Source of the DNA: Massilia mucilaginosa
Lineage (GTDB): Bacteria; Pseudomonadota; Gammaproteobacteria; Burkholderiales; Burkholderiaceae_D
Reading direction: 5' to 3'
Assembly: GCF_011682145.1 (NCBI RefSeq)
Contig: NZ_WHJH01000011.1
Location: 1 to 64,000, forward strand
Length of the DNA stretch: 64,000 nucleotides
Below, one piece after another: positions 63,066-64,000 of this stretch. The notes beneath the pieces are model-generated. The model worked only from the letters and a program-made list of their open reading frames with translations, did not search any database and was not told where the DNA came from. Within the stretch, counting starts at the first letter, position 1; each line of letters begins with the position of its first letter. A program made the position numbers and the translations under genes.

Positions 63066-64000
63066 TCAGAACCACTTGCGGGTGAAGGTCATGGTGTACG
63101 GGAATGGCATCGCGCAGGGTTTGCCCGCGCAGCGCGCCGGTTTGTATTTCTCTTTCATGGCCACGAAGCCCGCCATTTCCGACAGCTTGGCGTCCGGCGT
63201 CACGTACACATTGACCGACTGCGCATTGCCCTCGCTGTCGACCATGACAATCATGCTCAGCAGGCCGTAGGATGGATCGCGCGCGTTGATCTTCTGGATC
63301 GCGCTCAGTACGTGGCCGTTGCCGAGCAGGGATACGGCGGCTCGTCGGCCGGGTCGAGCAAGGGGTACCATCCGCGCACGATGGTCCGTTCGGCATCGCT
63401 CATTTGTTCGTACGACAGCTTGAAGGGCACCGCGCCGTTGCTGACGACCTTGTGCGGGATGTGCGAGCCCAGGCGCGGCCGTTCCGATTTGAGGTTGTGG
63501 TCCTTGGCCGGCTCCGCCGCCTTCGGTGCGGGTGCGGGCGCGCTCACTTTGCCCTGCTCGCCATCGGCGCTCTGGCGGACGGCGGCGGCGCCGACCTGGC
63601 GCCCGTCCGCGTAGAACGCCTGGCCCCCGGCCGGCCGGTCATTCTTCCATTCACCGTCGTAGCGCCCGCCGAGCGTGAAGACGATCTTGCCCTTGCCCTC
63701 GCGCTGGCCGGCTTTCCATTGGCCGTCGTAGCGGTCGCCGAACTGGTTGACCGAGGTGCCGCTGCCGTCGCGCAGGCCGTCGCGGAATTGGCCGTCGTAT
63801 TCGTAGCCCGGGTAGTACATCAGGTAGCCCTTGCCATGCGGCCGGCCCTGTTCGACCATGCCTTCGTAGCGCCAGGTTTCCAGTTCGATGGTGCGCTTTT
63901 CGATCACGCCCACGCCGTGCGCATACCCGTCCTTGCATGGCCCTTGCCAGCGCATGTCGTCGCCTTTGGCGGCGTCGGGCAGGGCCAGCTTGCAGGCTTC
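63066..64000 (-). pseudogene. MORN-repeat protein with TonB-like C-terminal domain, frameshifted and 5'-incomplete
   Basis: The gene enters from the right edge. The first frame (64000 down to 63305) encodes at least four MORN repeats (YEGMVEQGRPHGKG, YDGQFRDGLRDGSG, YDGQWKAGQREGKG, YDGEWKNDRPAGG), a Pro/Ala linker and ...LLDPADEPPYP, then runs into a stop. The continuation (LLGNGHVLSAIQKINARDPS ... FPYTMTFTRKWF, resembling a TonB C-terminal domain) is in the next frame down to 63066. One base missing from the GGG run at 63329-63331 would restore one protein. Real mutation or sequencing error cannot be distinguished. Confidence 0.7.

Overview
The window looks like a chromosomal segment of a high-GC betaproteobacterium, most probably an Oxalobacteraceae member of the Massilia/Duganella/Janthinobacterium type. 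This is inferred from codon use, the yraN-gmhA/diaA-BON block beside lpoA/rsmI, the DUF3034 and truncated-haemoglobin genes, the liu/bio cluster, and the dispersed 'TTCCCGC..GCGGGAA' repeats. No search could be run, so family names rest on recognised motifs.

Layout. 1-161: the end of a probable IS66-type insertion sequence, abutting a hybrid histidine kinase (179-2131) that seems to have lost its 5' part. 2216-5685: truncated-haemoglobin lipoprotein, anti-sigma/ECF sigma pair, DUF3034 protein and TlpA-like thioredoxin. 5786-9644: BON lipoprotein, gmhA/diaA, yraN and lpoA on the minus strand, with rsmI divergent. 9829-11791: two exported alpha/beta hydrolases behind palindromic operators. 11835-14246: a proline-rich membrane protein, tRNA-Pro(TGG) with its own promoter, and a divergent cupin/LysR pair. 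14251-25170: a nine-gene minus-strand block for leucine/isovalerate catabolism (liuB, liuC, liuD, liuE plus a ghrA-like gene), with bioA-bioF-bioD-bioB embedded between the two subunits of the biotin-dependent methylcrotonyl-CoA carboxylase. A 16-bp palindrome inside the upstream ychJ gene may be its operator.

25759-28882 is a small accessory patch: a zeta-type kinase toxin with an overlapping small partner, a DUF2283 protein, and a decayed copy of the 3' end of the neighbouring dadA-like gene. 29244-38430 is a murein-recycling island: GntR regulator, murQ, ampG-like permease, nagX-like protein, lipoprotein glycosidase, BadF-type sugar kinase, amiD, LysR and ddpX. 38415-40475 holds a Fic-family gene lacking the catalytic His. 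Its frame runs on through a convergent GNAT gene, and seven 20-21-bp direct repeats precede it. 40480-49970 carries dacB, a fused SpmA/SpmB protein, a peptide-binding protein, a TonB-dependent receptor and an LD-carboxypeptidase, continuing the cell-wall theme.

51424-63016: an M4 metalloprotease followed by a ten-gene type II secretion/MSHA-like operon (F, E, PilM/N/O/P-like, TPR-secretin, three pseudopilins). The window ends in a frameshifted MORN-repeat gene. The observations most worth a second look are the iteron array before the Fic gene, the palindrome inside ychJ, the bio-in-liu arrangement, the zeta-toxin patch and the compact secretion operon.
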